64,000 nt of DNA. Source: Progne subis subis (taxonomy: Eukaryota; Chordata; Aves; Passeriformes; Hirundinidae). The translations under genes were made by a program, and so were the position numbers. Below are positions 49,201 through 61,849 of this stretch, piece after piece (position 1 is the first letter of the stretch; each line of letters opens with the position of its first letter). The stretch covers positions 3,038,501-3,102,500 of the forward strand of contig JAKJHU010000026.1 in NCBI GenBank assembly GCA_022316685.1, in the 5' to 3' direction. Under the pieces are notes generated by a model. The model was not told where the DNA came from. It was given only the letters and a program-made list of their open reading frames with translations, and did no database searches.

Positions 49201-51598
49201 AAATAAAGGTAATAATACTAGATTTGATTCAAAAAATATTAACAATTCTACTTCTGGTATCTTTACACTATCCAAGGCATAATTTTAAGGTGCTCTCTGC
49301 TAGCGTGCAACATTACAACATGATTCTAACAAAGCACCAAAGATATTAATTGCTTAATTTCAAAAAGATGGTTGGAAATAAGGTGATTAAAGAGCTTCCT
49401 TGCTCTACAAAATTTAAACAGTGATTCTTATGCTTCTCTGTTTTTTTCCTTGGCTTAAAATCTCTTCTCACACTCTTGGAAGCCCATGTATATTCTTCTT
49501 TGTTGTGTCAGGATCTCTGCTTAAGCATTCTTGGGGGGGCACTTGTTTCTCCCATGAGACCTGTTGTTCAGGAGCAGTCAGACAGAATTCCCTGGACAAG
49601 ATTTATTAATATTTTCACTTTCATCTGCTATTCATGGAAATCTTTGGAAAGACTCTTGACTACTTCATGTGAAGTAATGGTATGTGGACTGTGGAAGTTT
49701 GACAATGGTGCATTGCATGGAGATTTGTAATCACGTGAGAACTGTGGTGGTTCATCCATTGAAAATATGCATCTGCTTATTTTGCAAAGATTAAGGAGCT
49801 GGGACTCCTTAGATATTAAGAAATTGCCTTAAATAAATAAAGATAATATATTGATTACAGAATGAGAAGATGATTAGAAGGTATAGCAAAAGCTATTCCA
49901 CTTATATAAGAGATCTGTGTACAGTTTATGGCACTTTCACATTTGGGAAAAAAAAATAAATAAATGCAACTGTTTAGCTCAGCTTCAAATAAACAGGTAT
50001 ATATGGTCACTTGCATTTAGCTAAAATGCTATAGCCCTATTTTCTGATCTCTGGCATATTTCATTGTTAAATTCTCTCTTGAAACATTGAGTAACTCTAA
50101 TGCAGCCTCTGTGATCCATATGTTGATTTTCAACAGTGAAAAAAGATTCTTCCTGTGCAATTACATTTTCCACAAAGAAAACATTAAATCTATCCTGCAA
50201 GTTGTGTGCTGCCTATTCATTCATTATCTAGATATTTGAAGATGTTAGCATTAGAAAAAGTCCTTATATATCAGATATCCAGCAGTTCCTTGTCTTGGAT
50301 GTTTCTATTAGAGTCTGTGAACTGGACCATGAATTCAAAAATCAGCACTACTGAGTAACTGATGAAAGTTAGTGAAAATCCCTTTTTAGGCTCTTTATGG
50401 TCATGGTCCTTCCCCAGGTGCTATAGTAATTCTGTTCAAAGGTGTTATTTTTTAAGCTTGTATTCCCACGAGGTGTCTGTCATGTAGCGGAAGTTGCTGA
50501 GAGAGTGTTTTCAAGTTTAATCCCTCACAATGGAAAGCATTGTCATTCTTACATCTGGCATTCAGAACAGATTAGGAGGTCTGCATTTCTGAAAGCTTCC
50601 CAAAAAGAGGGAAATTACCAAGGGCAGAATTTACAGGATTAAGGAAAAATATAAAGGAAAATTGTGACAAAGATTAACAGACTTTATAATGTAACATTGG
50701 GTCATTTCACGTGCTTTGCGTTTGCAAGAGTAAATAAAAATGGTGGCGTGTTCATTTATTCAGGTTTAGAGGTTTTTAAAGGAATGGAATGTAATCACCA
50801 AACGGGCCTTTGAATTATTGTTTAATACTTGCAGAATACATCTGGAGACTTTGTAAGCCTCATCCAAAGTATTTTTGAGCAGTTATAGAGAAAATAAAAC
50901 CTTCCAAGAATTTCTATGTTGACTTTGTTTAGAAAGTAAAATTATGAAGGAATAAGAAGAGAATATGATGCAGTGGGATATGTAATTTACATTTACATTT
51001 TTTTGTAGAAGCATTTATGAAAGCAGCTTGGTAACAAAAAAAATCTAAAATTTTGATTATGTCTCAAGTGGTTTTCAAATTAAGTATAGACAACAAACTT
51101 GAAGTTGGCAACAGGACTTGTTAAGGTAAATAAAATATTAAAAAATTGAAGATTATTGTCCCCACAGTCTTTTGATAACACTTTTTTTTTTTTTACTAGG
51201 CAAAATAGTCTGTTTTCTTTTTCGACTTTTACTTAAAGATTTTTTCACAGGAACAGGATAAAGTGGAATTACTTAAGGGGTAGTTAAGCAAGATAATTAC
51301 AGTTAAGAGAAAGCAAAAATGTATTAATGTGAATCATGTAGTAGAATTACTTACTTTGTCAGAAAACAGAGTGTTTCCATCAGTATGAATAAGAATATTG
51401 TCACTGACATGAATGACAATGACAATAGACAGTAGAATAGATATTGGGTGCTAGACATTAGGTTTGACCTATTCTCATGTGGTTGCTTTCATTGGTGTAG
51501 TCTGGTGATTCAGGACAGACATCAGAAATTGTAGCACCAGAGCTGGAAAGGGGGGCAACTCCTGATCCTAGATGTAGAATGATGATACATCAGTGCAT
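46223..51598. other. Unique-looking AT-rich sequence, no gene seen
   Basis: Contains the T/G tract at 47185-47292 and a short TG run at 48891-48918. No coding region or transposon is recognised. Confidence 0.4.
47185..47292 (-). repeat. T/G-only tract (A/C on minus strand)
   Basis: More than 100 bases of T and G with TTTG, TTGG and GTTTT units. On the minus strand it is the same kind of A/C tract as those at 53118, 54263 and 57357. Confidence 0.85.
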
Positions 51599-52174
51599 TG
51601 AGTCTGGCTGAGCTGGAGCTCATTTTCTCATAGCTGCCCTCACAGTGCTGCTTTCTCATTGGTGGCTGCAAAGGCGTTGATAACACACCAGTTTTGGGTA
51701 CTTCTGAGCAGCACTGGCACAGCTTCAGTGCTGTCTCTCAGCATTCCACACATCCTGGGGCTGGGGGTGGACATGATCCTGGGAGGGGACACGACTAGAC
51801 CAGGTGACCAAATTAACCAAAGTGATATTCTTTACCATGTATCAACCCAGATATTAAAGCGAACAAAATGAGGAGGAAGGGCAGGTATTACTTATTTGGT
51901 TTGCTTTCCAGAGCAACCTCTATGTGTGCTAAACTCTGCTTCCTGAGAAATGGCTGAACATCACTTGCTGATGAAAAATGGTGAATAAATTCATAATTCA
52001 TAAATTTTGGTGTTTGATTGTGTGTGTGCAAATGTTCATTTTTTCTTAAGTAAACTGGCTTATGTCAACCTATGATTTGTTTTTCATCTAATTTTCTCCC
52101 TTCCCTCTGGGAAGAGATTGATCGAGTGTCTTCATGGACACCAGGAATCCAGCTGAAGTCAACACACCACAACA
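51599..52174 (+). mobile_element. Old ERVL-like solo LTR, plus strand
   Basis: About 576 bp. The left part resembles the U3 of a common bird ERVL LTR ('gttgataacacacc' near 51675; 'cctgggaggggacacgac' near 51778). The right part resembles its end ('aactggcttatgtcaacc' near 52053; 'gtcaacacaccacaaca' near 52158). The copy is diverged, and the middle (51880-52050) is not alignable by eye. No clear target duplication (tgcat / tggca). Confidence 0.65.
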
Positions 52175-53117
52175 TGGCAGAAAGGACAACCCTAAGTCTC
52201 CTATTTCTTTTCATATTCCAAAGAGTGCAACATGAGAACATAAAAGAAAAAGCTTAAATTTGGAGAAAAACACCTGGGGAAAAAAAAAAAAAAAAAAAAA
52301 ATTGCAAGTGAAGCATACTCATGGTATGTCTTATTCATGAATCTGAGCTGATTAAATGCAATAATTAAAAACAATAATAAATCCAGCATTCAAAACTATC
52401 ATGCAACAAAAATGCAGCTAGGATTTTCTACTGTTTAAACAGAAACAATGTGCACATAGGAGAAGTATAAGGAGATGCTATTAAAAGTCAACTGTGAGAA
52501 AATATCAGTTTTGACAATTACAAAGGATAATTACAGAAAACAAATTTTAAAAAGCCTTTAGAACACTTTGAAATCTTCAGTTTATCTGGAATACCCCTCC
52601 ATTACTTAAAGGACAAGATAAAGAAAAATGGACCGCACAAATCTTTAATGGAATATAATAGAATTAAACTAATTTAAAATAAAATACTTTTTTCTTTCCT
52701 AAAGAGAGAGATTAATTTCTTTCTGAAAATAAAACACAGATATTGTTGTGAAAACATTAGCACAAACTTTACAAAAATGTGGTAAATCTTGTGTCATTAT
52801 CAGAAAAAAAGAATACATTTCATTGGTCTGCTAATTTCAGTCAAATTATGACTATTTATCTGTTTTTCAGTAATAAGAAAAAGCACAATAATTATTATTT
52901 TTTTTTTTTTTTTTAAATTGAAGTTCTTGAACTGCATAAACAACTTTTTCTATGTTAATGGATTGGAAGATTTTGAATTTACTGGGTGCCATAAGTCAGT
53001 AATTACATGAGAAAAAATTGAACATATTTTTGGTTTAAATAACCATTTTGTTTTAAATGTATTGATAAGACAGGGGAAGACATATATGAATCCCCAAACA
53101 TAAATAACAAAGGGGCA

Positions 53118-53191
53118 GAAAAAAAAAAACCCAAACAAACAAACAAAAAAACCCCCAAAAAACCCAAACAAAAAAAACCCCCCAAAATCCC
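53118..53191 (+). repeat. A/C-only tract
   Basis: About 75 bases of A and C only: CAAA units with interspersed C3-C6 runs. Confidence 0.9.
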
Positions 53192-54248
53192 AAGAGAATT
53201 ATATTTATAAGCATCATGAAAAGAGGGTGGATTTCGAAAACATAAATTTAGCAATTCTAGGCACAAAGATTTACCTGTAGGTATTCCCACAAAACAGTAA
53301 GCACTGTATTTCTGCCAGAGGGATTACTTACTTTTCCCCCACGAAGATATGCACATCAGTGAAAATACAGAACACAAGATTTGCATAATTGTGATACTTA
53401 GTATTCTTAACAAAGATTTTAAAAAATAAAGAAAAAGTAATAAACTCTTTACTTTCCCTCTTTAGCTTTAGGATCCCTTGAGTACAACTCAGCATGCACA
53501 GTCTCCACCATCCTCCTCACAACCAAGCTGTCATTGCCCACCCTCCTTCTCTAAACTGGCTAGGATGAGAGTTTTCTTCTATAAAATTCCAGTTTGATCT
53601 TATCTCTGAGAGAGGATTTCCTTCAGTGATTTCAAATATATTTTAGGCAGGACATGGCTTAAATGAAAGCTCGCTTAAGACAGCTGGTTTCTCCAGGACT
53701 CTAAGCTCACTCATTGATTTGCTTTGGTCAAACTGCAGCCTGCCTACTCTTTGGGGTGTATGTGCAGTTTCCCTAGCGGATCTCAACAACTTTGTGTCTT
53801 CTGTACCACAGTCCGAACTGCTTTAAATGTTTGCAAGATGAAAATGGTTGAAGACTGCTGGAGGACTTTGACTCAAATAAGGAAAAGGCAATAATGCAGG
53901 TGTTAATTTGATTTAGCTTTCCATTAACATGGATTGCTGTGTTTACAGACCTGAAATGACATTGACATACTCTGTTCTGAAAATCAATTTGCTAACCAAT
54001 TATGTAGTGCAGTTCTGAATTGTATTCAAGTAAGAATACTTTAATACACTCTTCTTTCAGTGGAAGCTGAGGTTTGTTTTGCTTATTTCCTCAGACCAGA
54101 AGAAAATGTACAAATGCTAAAATCATGATAAGCTTATGAAATTAGCATCCTTAAAAGTTTGTCAGAAATGAAACAGTTTCACACAATCTCTTCATTGTAG
54201 TACTAAACAGAAAAGTTTAGTCATTCTAATGGTAAACATCTCTTTAAA

Positions 54249-54357
54249 TATATATATATATTTAAAAAACAACAACAAACAAACAAAAAACCAAACCAAA
54301 ACAAAACAAAAACAAACAAACAAAAAACCCAAAACCAAACCAAAAAAAACCACCCCT
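54249..54357 (+). repeat. (TA)n plus A/C-only tract
   Basis: A short TA run (54249-54260) leads into about 95 bases of A and C with CAAA, ACCAAA and CAAAA units (54263-54357). Confidence 0.9.
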
Positions 54358-56564
54358 CTCTCCTGGAGTGTATTTTACTATTACATTCCACAAGTACAGG
54401 CATAAGTACTCATAAGTTGAAATCCTGTCACCTTAAGGGCTTTCAGATGACATTTTAGTACTCCTATCTAAACTAAGTTCTGAAATTAAAGGGTTTTTTA
54501 ATTTATTTTTCTTTCTTGAGATCACGATTAGAAATCCACTTTCCCACTTGAATCTTTAGAGTATGTACAGCTTTTGAATGTCAATATTTTTATTTGATTA
54601 GTATAGATTTTAATATTAATGCCAGAGGAAAACAAATCCTTGTTTCTTTCCTGGATTGAGTAGTTTTTCTTTCCTTTGAGAAAACTTAGTTCTCCTCCTC
54701 TGTCTGTAATAGAATTGCAATAGAACAGCACTGAACTGTCTTTCTTGTTTTGCCCATTGAATAGCCAATGTAAGATAGAAAATTATAGATTTTTCTCTTC
54801 CTTTTGCCTCTAACTGCTGAATTTTTATGTATGAAAACAATTTCCTGCACCTTTCCATGAGGTGTTGACCCTGTGTCATTTTGTTTTCTTTCTCCCATGT
54901 CACTATAAATGCCATTTTCTATGTAGGGCCAAAAAATAACCAATAAAAAAAGAAGTGGCAATAATCTCTTCTTAAAAACAGAAATAACAATAGAAATTAA
55001 CTATATATGTAATTTTCAAATCCTTTTGACTAAGAATCCATTCAGACATGACCTTGAGTCTCAGCAGTGCAGAAATTTGGACAAAACCATACCAACCCAC
55101 TGCTGCTTTGTGTTCTGAGATCCATTATGGCTGTACTTGCCTAAAGACTCCGTCAAAAACTATCACTATAAGGAACTGTTGGGATTTGAGTCTGGCATAC
55201 ATCTACTCTTGCTTTGAAGTCTGGAAATTCTTCATGTAGTATGTTAGCCAAGACAGTAGCTGTTGCATTAGCTCCTTTAAATTAAGTATTACTTTTGGTT
55301 TCCAAAAAATTTCCTGTTACACCAAGGGAAGAAAAGCTATTAAAACATGAACTTGCTTGTATTTTGCACATGATATTTCAGTAATTCATTATGCCTTCAA
55401 AGTATGGAAGGATAAATATTACTCCTATCCTATTTTTATTCTTAGTTTACACTATAACAAGTTTTTTTATTAAAAATCACAACTTCAATTGTTAGTTTTT
55501 TGAAAGTAAAATAGCTGCACAGAGAAAATATTTGCAGCAATAAGCTTCTTGCCTCCACACAAAAATTTTGCCTGAAATGTAAAGGTCTGCTTTTGTCACA
55601 TCAAAACACATTTTTTGACTATCATCCTGATACAGCAAATGACAGCTTCTGTACAGAGATCTAAAGCTGACTGACCAAATCAGCTGTCTGAACAAATTCT
55701 ATTCACAGGAAAATCATTCCATTACTGCACATGACATCTCTATTCAAATAATCAGTCACTATGAGGCCAAACAATCCATAGGTGGAAGAGATGGACAGCA
55801 GAAAAGCATAATTATATGGAAGAAATGAAAATATAATAGCTTTTGAAAGAAAAGGACAATTTTTAGTTTTGTTCAAAAAAGTTTTTCTACAGTTTTGAGG
55901 GATTTGCGTAAAAGGAACAAGCAGTAGAGAAGCTGCATTAACTAGTGGATAAGGTCACAAATAGATATATGCTTTAAGCCTACTCTTAGTCATGTGCATC
56001 TAATAAATAGATATATAAAGGACATCTTATAGCTCAGAGAATGTCTATAATAGGACACCTCTCCTGTCAGTTTTTGTTCAAGAGGACTGGCAATTAAACA
56101 ATTTCTGCTTTGTAAATTTCATTAAGTACTTTGCTGCAGACAACTGCTAATGGAAATTACATTATGAATATATGAGAACCTGAATGACAATAGATACTTA
56201 TTTATAACAGTTTTTAACACTTTTTCCTGCCCAATTTCTCTTGCCTGATTCTGAGTCTATGTTTATATTTCCGAACTGCTTCTGTAAATTAGTGCTCTTA
56301 TGCAAATCAAAATCTCACAGATTTGCCTTCCATTTTAGTGAGAGTAATATAACATCTCATCTGCAGAGTTACTTCATCAAGTTTATAAATGCACTTGTTA
56401 CATATCAGATGTAGGAAACAACATTTAGGGTACAGAGTAAAACATGATAAAAAACAATTTCTTCTTCTTCTTCGTACTAAATTTTCTTACATCATCTGCT
56501 GAATCCCCTCCTAAACTATATATAAAATATTAGCAACTCTAAGACAGTTGTTTTCTCTGACAAG

Positions 56565-57000
56565 TCATCCTGGTTCTTTCTGGGACAGGGTTAATTTTTG
56601 CAGTACCCAGTAAGGGGAATGACCAGGACCCAGAGGTTATTTTATGCCACTTTGCTTCATTTTCTGGGGACAGGGAAATGTTGAATTTCCTTCTGGCTTG
56701 GGTATCATGGAAGAGGGAGCGGTCAGGGAATTTCCAGGGAGGGTGAGCCATCACATATGAATCATTCACCTCTTTTCTTGTACACTGTGCCATTAGTATG
56801 GTTGTTGTTACTGTTATTTTCTTAACTCATTGCTGTTTCCAGTAAATTGTTATGTCAACCCATGATCTTTCCCTTTTGTGATTCCAATCCTCCCTTCCAG
56901 CCCACCACAGGGGGAAGGGGAGGGGGAAACAGGGAGTAAGAAAATGGTGCATGGTTTTGAGTGTTTCAGTGGGAATGCTAAACTGGGGACTACTATTCCT
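56565..57000 (+). mobile_element. ERVL-like solo LTR, plus strand
   Basis: About 435 bp that resembles a bird LTR family throughout, from 'tggttctttctgggacaggg' (56571) through 'ccatcacatatgaa' (near 56748) and 'ctcattgctgtttcc' (near 56826) to 'aatgctaaactggggac' (56974-56990). The AGTAAA near 56840 is a candidate poly(A) signal. The ends are approximate and I see no clear target duplication. Confidence 0.75.
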
Positions 57001-59029
57001 AAATCAGGGCATAAGTGGAAACACTTAAGAACACTCAGATTTCATCTTTCTTGCCTAACAGAGCGATTTCTCTCCAATACAAGTGCAGTAAGGTCAGTTC
57101 ATTAATGTGTTTCTGAGATACTTTTCATTCTCACAAGAGAGAACAAGCATTGTCATTTACTATGGTTGGGGTGGTGAACAATTTTCCATCAAAACTGTCT
57201 CTCTAAGGTCTTTAAAAAAATGAACTGTTCATGAGAGACAGAATAACAGCATGTACACACATGACACATGCAAAGAAAAAAAAAATAATTGAATATAGTA
57301 TTTTTTGTGTTTGGAAGTCAGCTTCTCATTGAACTCTTTCAGACTTAATTGCATTTAAAAACAAAACAAAACAAAACAAAACAAAACAAAACAAAACAAA
57401 ACAAAACAAAACAAAAAAAACAAACACCAAAACCCAAACCCCAAAAAACCACCAACAACAAAAAAAACCCCAAATGTATTTGCCTTGCATGCTCGAGAAA
57501 GCTTGTCCAAATAAATTGAGTGTGGAAATAAGAGGGACATACCCAACATGTCAAAATAAGATATAAATAAGTGACCAGGATGTCCCATCTCATTGCAAGA
57601 CAAGAATATCTTACATTAAACCATCTCTGGAGAAAGTATGTGAGCACAGGCTGCTGTTATGAAGTAAGTAATTCACTGCAGAGGTTTTTTTTACAGTTTC
57701 TGCAGTCCCATGCATGGTAAATGTTAAATGTGTTAAAGTGCATTAGTCCCAATGTAGACACATATTCAGAATAAAAATGTCCCTAACTTAATTTAGCTTA
57801 AATCATTTTGAAATCTGAAGTAGACTACATTGAATTAAAGCCATTGAAGAATCTGAACAAAAGGATCAATATGTGTCTTTAATTCATTTAATTAATCCAC
57901 TTTAAAAGTTACTTCAGATCAACTTTCTTAAATGTTTCTGCATAGACAAATTCAATAGGTTTTGAGTCTTTAGATGGGAGCTTATCATTTATTATGAAAT
58001 TATCTGTTCCTTCCTCTGCAACCTAAAGAGCGTGTGGCAGAAGATGTAGTTGTTCTGAAACCAACATGAAGCATACAGAATAAAAGCACAGAATTTTTTA
58101 GACCCTGGTGCTTCTTTTTCCTTGAAGCCTTTCTAATAATTGAAAAGACAGTAAATTTATTTGATAATTAAAAAGTAATCTATTAGTAGTTAGAATGACG
58201 CAAGTCATTCAAATTGTTAATTCTATCATCTTTTTAAATGGGTTGCGTTTCACATGAATAAAAGACAATATATGATATTTTTATAATGATTTTCTTTCAG
58301 CAGATAAGGTTGCTTTTTAGTTTACGGTGAGAAGGAATTGCTGATTAATTAAATATAGTGTTAATATTTAGACCTGGGGCATAAAGGGGTCTTTTACATA
58401 TTTTTTTCAAGTACACTAGGAGCTTTTGTAACATATCATGTTACTAAATTGGAATAAAAATTGTGTTACTGAAGCAGTGTCACATGAGTAGCAGAAGAAT
58501 CCAGTATCATACCTCTTTTCAGGTATTTGCTCAACCACAATTTCAAGGAAACATATTTTTCCCCTTATTTGAATGTATTTGAAAGGCTTCATAATTCTGT
58601 TAGGTGACAGAGCTGAACCTTGAGGCAAGTTATATATAAAACCATTATCGTTAGTATCTGTTTCCCTTATGCCAACATAAGTCTCCAAAGCTATGGTTTA
58701 ATGGAATTCAGTTTTTCTTGTGGGATTTCATTTTCTGTTGTTTACATCATCATAAAACTATCAAATCTTAACCTTAAATAGTGATTCTGAAAGTGTCTCA
58801 GAGGATGTTCTTAAAGAAAGGACTATTTTCTATTGGTTGGCTTTATAGAGTGGAGGCACCACTTATTGCAGAAAGTAATTTCCAGAGAGTTAATAGGCAT
58901 CACTATCAAAAGAAAACTCTATGTTGAATTACTTTTCTGCACACGTATTATTCTTCATTAGTATTAATGGCCAGGTTGAAATATAAATGAAATATAAAAT
59001 ATGCTTACTAAATTTGAAGTTGAAACGAA
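57001..59029. other. Unique-looking AT-rich sequence, no gene seen
   Basis: Holds the AAAAC array (listed separately). No coding region or further transposon recognised. Confidence 0.4.
57357..57476 (+). repeat. (AAAAC)n array and A/C-only tract
   Basis: About twelve AAAAC units (57357-57413) continue into irregular A/C sequence to 57476. The whole 120 bases contain almost no G or T. Confidence 0.9.
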
Positions 59030-59990
59030 CCTGGAGAAAGTTGCAGGTGTGGAAGAGAGCAAGATTAGAATTCAAAGCGGTCTATAAAGTTTGGGAAATG
59101 GCTTGGAAAACTGGATGAATATACAAAGTATTCGTACTGGGATAATTAATAGCATATATACAGAAACGAGAGCAACAGCTGGAGCAATAGTTATTTACAA
59201 AAACATTAGAAAATTATATGTTACAAGGAGGTGAATGAATGCCAGCTATATTGAGAGGCACAAAGACTGTATTATGAAAAAAAGAAACAAAAAGATACTC
59301 TACAAGAAATTTGAAATAAAGCTCCTATGGAAAAGAGATGTATGTAGAGTCCTTCAAGAGACACAGTCTCCCTTCAGAAAAGCCTAGAAAGTCTCCCCTT
59401 TGCAGATTTCTCATCCTGACCTGACTGTGCATGGGGGTTATACATAGCAGAGCAACGTTTACTACAGAGTACATTTTATTGTGCTGCTCTGGATTGGAAA
59501 GGCTTTCCTGAAAACACTGGGCATTGCCCATTGAGAAGAAAGAGATTTGGACATTCCTTGGAAAATGTCCAACGACCTCAATAAAAATATAATTTTCTTG
59601 AGAGCACTTGAAGATTTAAATTTGTTACAAGATTAAAAGGACTACAGAGGGGATGAAACAGCCTTCAAGCATGTTAGAAGCTGATACAAAAGGGAAGGAA
59701 AAGGTCTATCCTTCACATCTGCCATAGCTAGAAACATAAAATAATGGACTTCTGTTGCAACAAAACAAAGTCAAGTAAAATATTAGGGGGAAAAAAAATA
59801 TTAGTGAAACACTGAAAATGGCTGGTGAAGGAACAGTGACATCTCCGTCATTAGTCATCCTAAGAACAGGACAGAAAAGCATCTGTGAGTACTGATGCTG
59901 CCTCATCCAGTATGGGGGAGGTAGTAATGATGTCTCACTGGAATGGAAGAAAGGAGTAATGCAGTCCATCTGCAATTTTTCATGTAATTT
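59030..59990 (+). mobile_element. Old, diverged CR1 fragment, plus strand
   Basis: The best part is 59600-59990: 'aagattaaaaggactacagag' near 59629, 'aaataatggactt' near 59740, 'acatctccgtc' near 59838, 'ctaagaacagg' near 59860, 'tgctgcctcatcc' near 59896, in the order found in the 3' region of old amniote CR1 copies. The part at 59030-59300 may be its reverse-transcriptase segment, but the middle is not recognisable. Confidence 0.45.
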
Positions 59991-61849
59991 ACTGCAATTT
60001 GATGACACTTGTTTTGAAGCATATGGCAAAATGTTTATGTTATTAAGGTCTTAAAAGGAATTTTTGTTTCATTCAGGAATGCTACTCAGCATTTTTTACT
60101 TTATTTTTTTCTTTCTTTTTCTTTTTCTTTTTTCTTTTTTGTACATTGTAGATACTTGGGACACATTCTGCACCTTTTTTTTATTATTTATTATTATTTC
60201 AGGTGAAAATATTGGGGTAACATAAAATTATTTTTCTTCAACAGAGCCTTGCATTATAAACATGAGGTTTTTTCTAGGGTGTCTTTTGAAATTTTTAGAT
60301 GAATTCAACAGAAAGACACATAATTGTAAATTAAAGCCAAACATGGAGAGACTTGCTTCAGGAGTAAGGATGTTCTGCATTTTCTTACTGTTTTTTCCAT
60401 ATTCATTTAGATATTTTAGATAATACATTGTTAGCTTTATTTAAAAATTCTAAAGCCATTGAAACACTTTTTCATTTGCAAAGTGTCAGTGTATGGAATG
60501 ATTTGGTTATAGATTAAGTTTTTGAAAATATTACTGTTATTTTCTTGTGTTTGGATTCCACGTTTTGACTCTGTTTTCTTTTAAATTCATTTCTAAAAGT
60601 AACAGAAACTTTTTTTACACTATGCCCATTTTGTTCAAATAATTTAAATGCTTATACATCAAGATTATATTTTATTGAGAAATTTGGGTTCATGAATAGG
60701 CAGATAAATTATTTTAAATACCTTTGCCTGAATTAACTTTATTTCATTATATGTCATAATTTGAGAGATCATTTACTTTTATTAAAAATATTATGGTAGA
60801 GGAAATAAAAACTTGTAGAAAATGCAATAATAGATCACATGAAATTAACATAGCTTCCTGAAAGGTATAAAACACTGGCAGCTCTAAAGAGAGCAACTTC
60901 TATTTCCTCTGATGTAACCCACAAGGTGCTTATTTCATAGGAACCTCTAATGACATGATGGAGCACTGTTTCTTTTGAAATTTCTCTTGTAATTCGAGAT
61001 TACATTGTCTTCTATTAAAAAGACATATTAGATCAGAAGATCAGAAACACACAGTTATAAGGCACCCCTGCTCCACAATACTTATACTTTCAGTTTAATA
61101 TTAATGCAGGTAAGTTTGAGTACCAATCTGAGACATAGAATCTTTAATATTGTCTACGTCCTTTGTTTTCATCCAACCCAAGATGTTATATGTCCATGAA
61201 AAAGACGCTGGGTCTCCAACAGAAACCACAGATTTAATTATATGCCTCATTTTTGGTGTTAGTTTTCTAGAAAAAAGCAAACCCAAATGCCAAACACAGC
61301 TCCAAAAATATAAAGTAAATGTTCTTCACAAGCATGTATTGCACCACACAAAGCAACTGAAGAATTATTCTCCTTGGTGTTTTTATTTAGCAATCCATAT
61401 ATTAATAAGCAGTTTTAGTCACAACGTTCATGAATCCATTCCCTACCCATGAAATAGAGATGCTGCTATCAATTCATGATTTGCACAGTAACAACACTCT
61501 AAAGTTATGTATTCATTGACTTTGAATAGGAATTTTTCACAATCAGTCACTTGTGGGGAAAAATGGCACCGAACCTTTTGAGCTGTAGCTGTAGCTGCAT
61601 GCAGTTCCAGTGGAGCCATAATTCTGTCACCTTCTGAATGGCATTTCTTTAGACATAATACTTGCTTTATGTCTCTATTCCTCTGCAACCTTTTTGTGTT
61701 CTGAAACTTTTTTAGTGTCATATATAAGCTAATTGTCTGCATCAATCCCCGTGGACAGAGGGAAAGGGTTTGAAAAGTCAAATTAATCATTAACCATTTG
61801 TTTGTTAACTATCAACAAAAGGTTTAAAAAAATACACAGCCAGGAGTTT
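59991..61849. other. Unique-looking AT-rich sequence, no gene seen
   Basis: A T-rich CTTTTT patch at 60098-60140. The 115-codon minus-strand frame at 61443-61790 shows no domain and no family match that I can name. Confidence 0.4.

Larger units (their letters stand above)
52175..56564. other. Unique-looking AT-rich sequence with A/C tracts, no gene seen
   Basis: A22 at 52280-52301, T-rich run near 52897-52914, and two A/C tracts. The A22 follows no recognisable transcript copy. No coding region is supported. Confidence 0.4.

Noticed and set aside
52280..52301. A22 run as the tail of a processed pseudogene or SINE
   Set aside because: The 100 bases before it match no transcript or SINE I recognise, and no target duplication brackets it.
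53118..53191. Interstitial telomere repeat
   Set aside because: The A/C units are irregular and do not form CCCTAA arrays.
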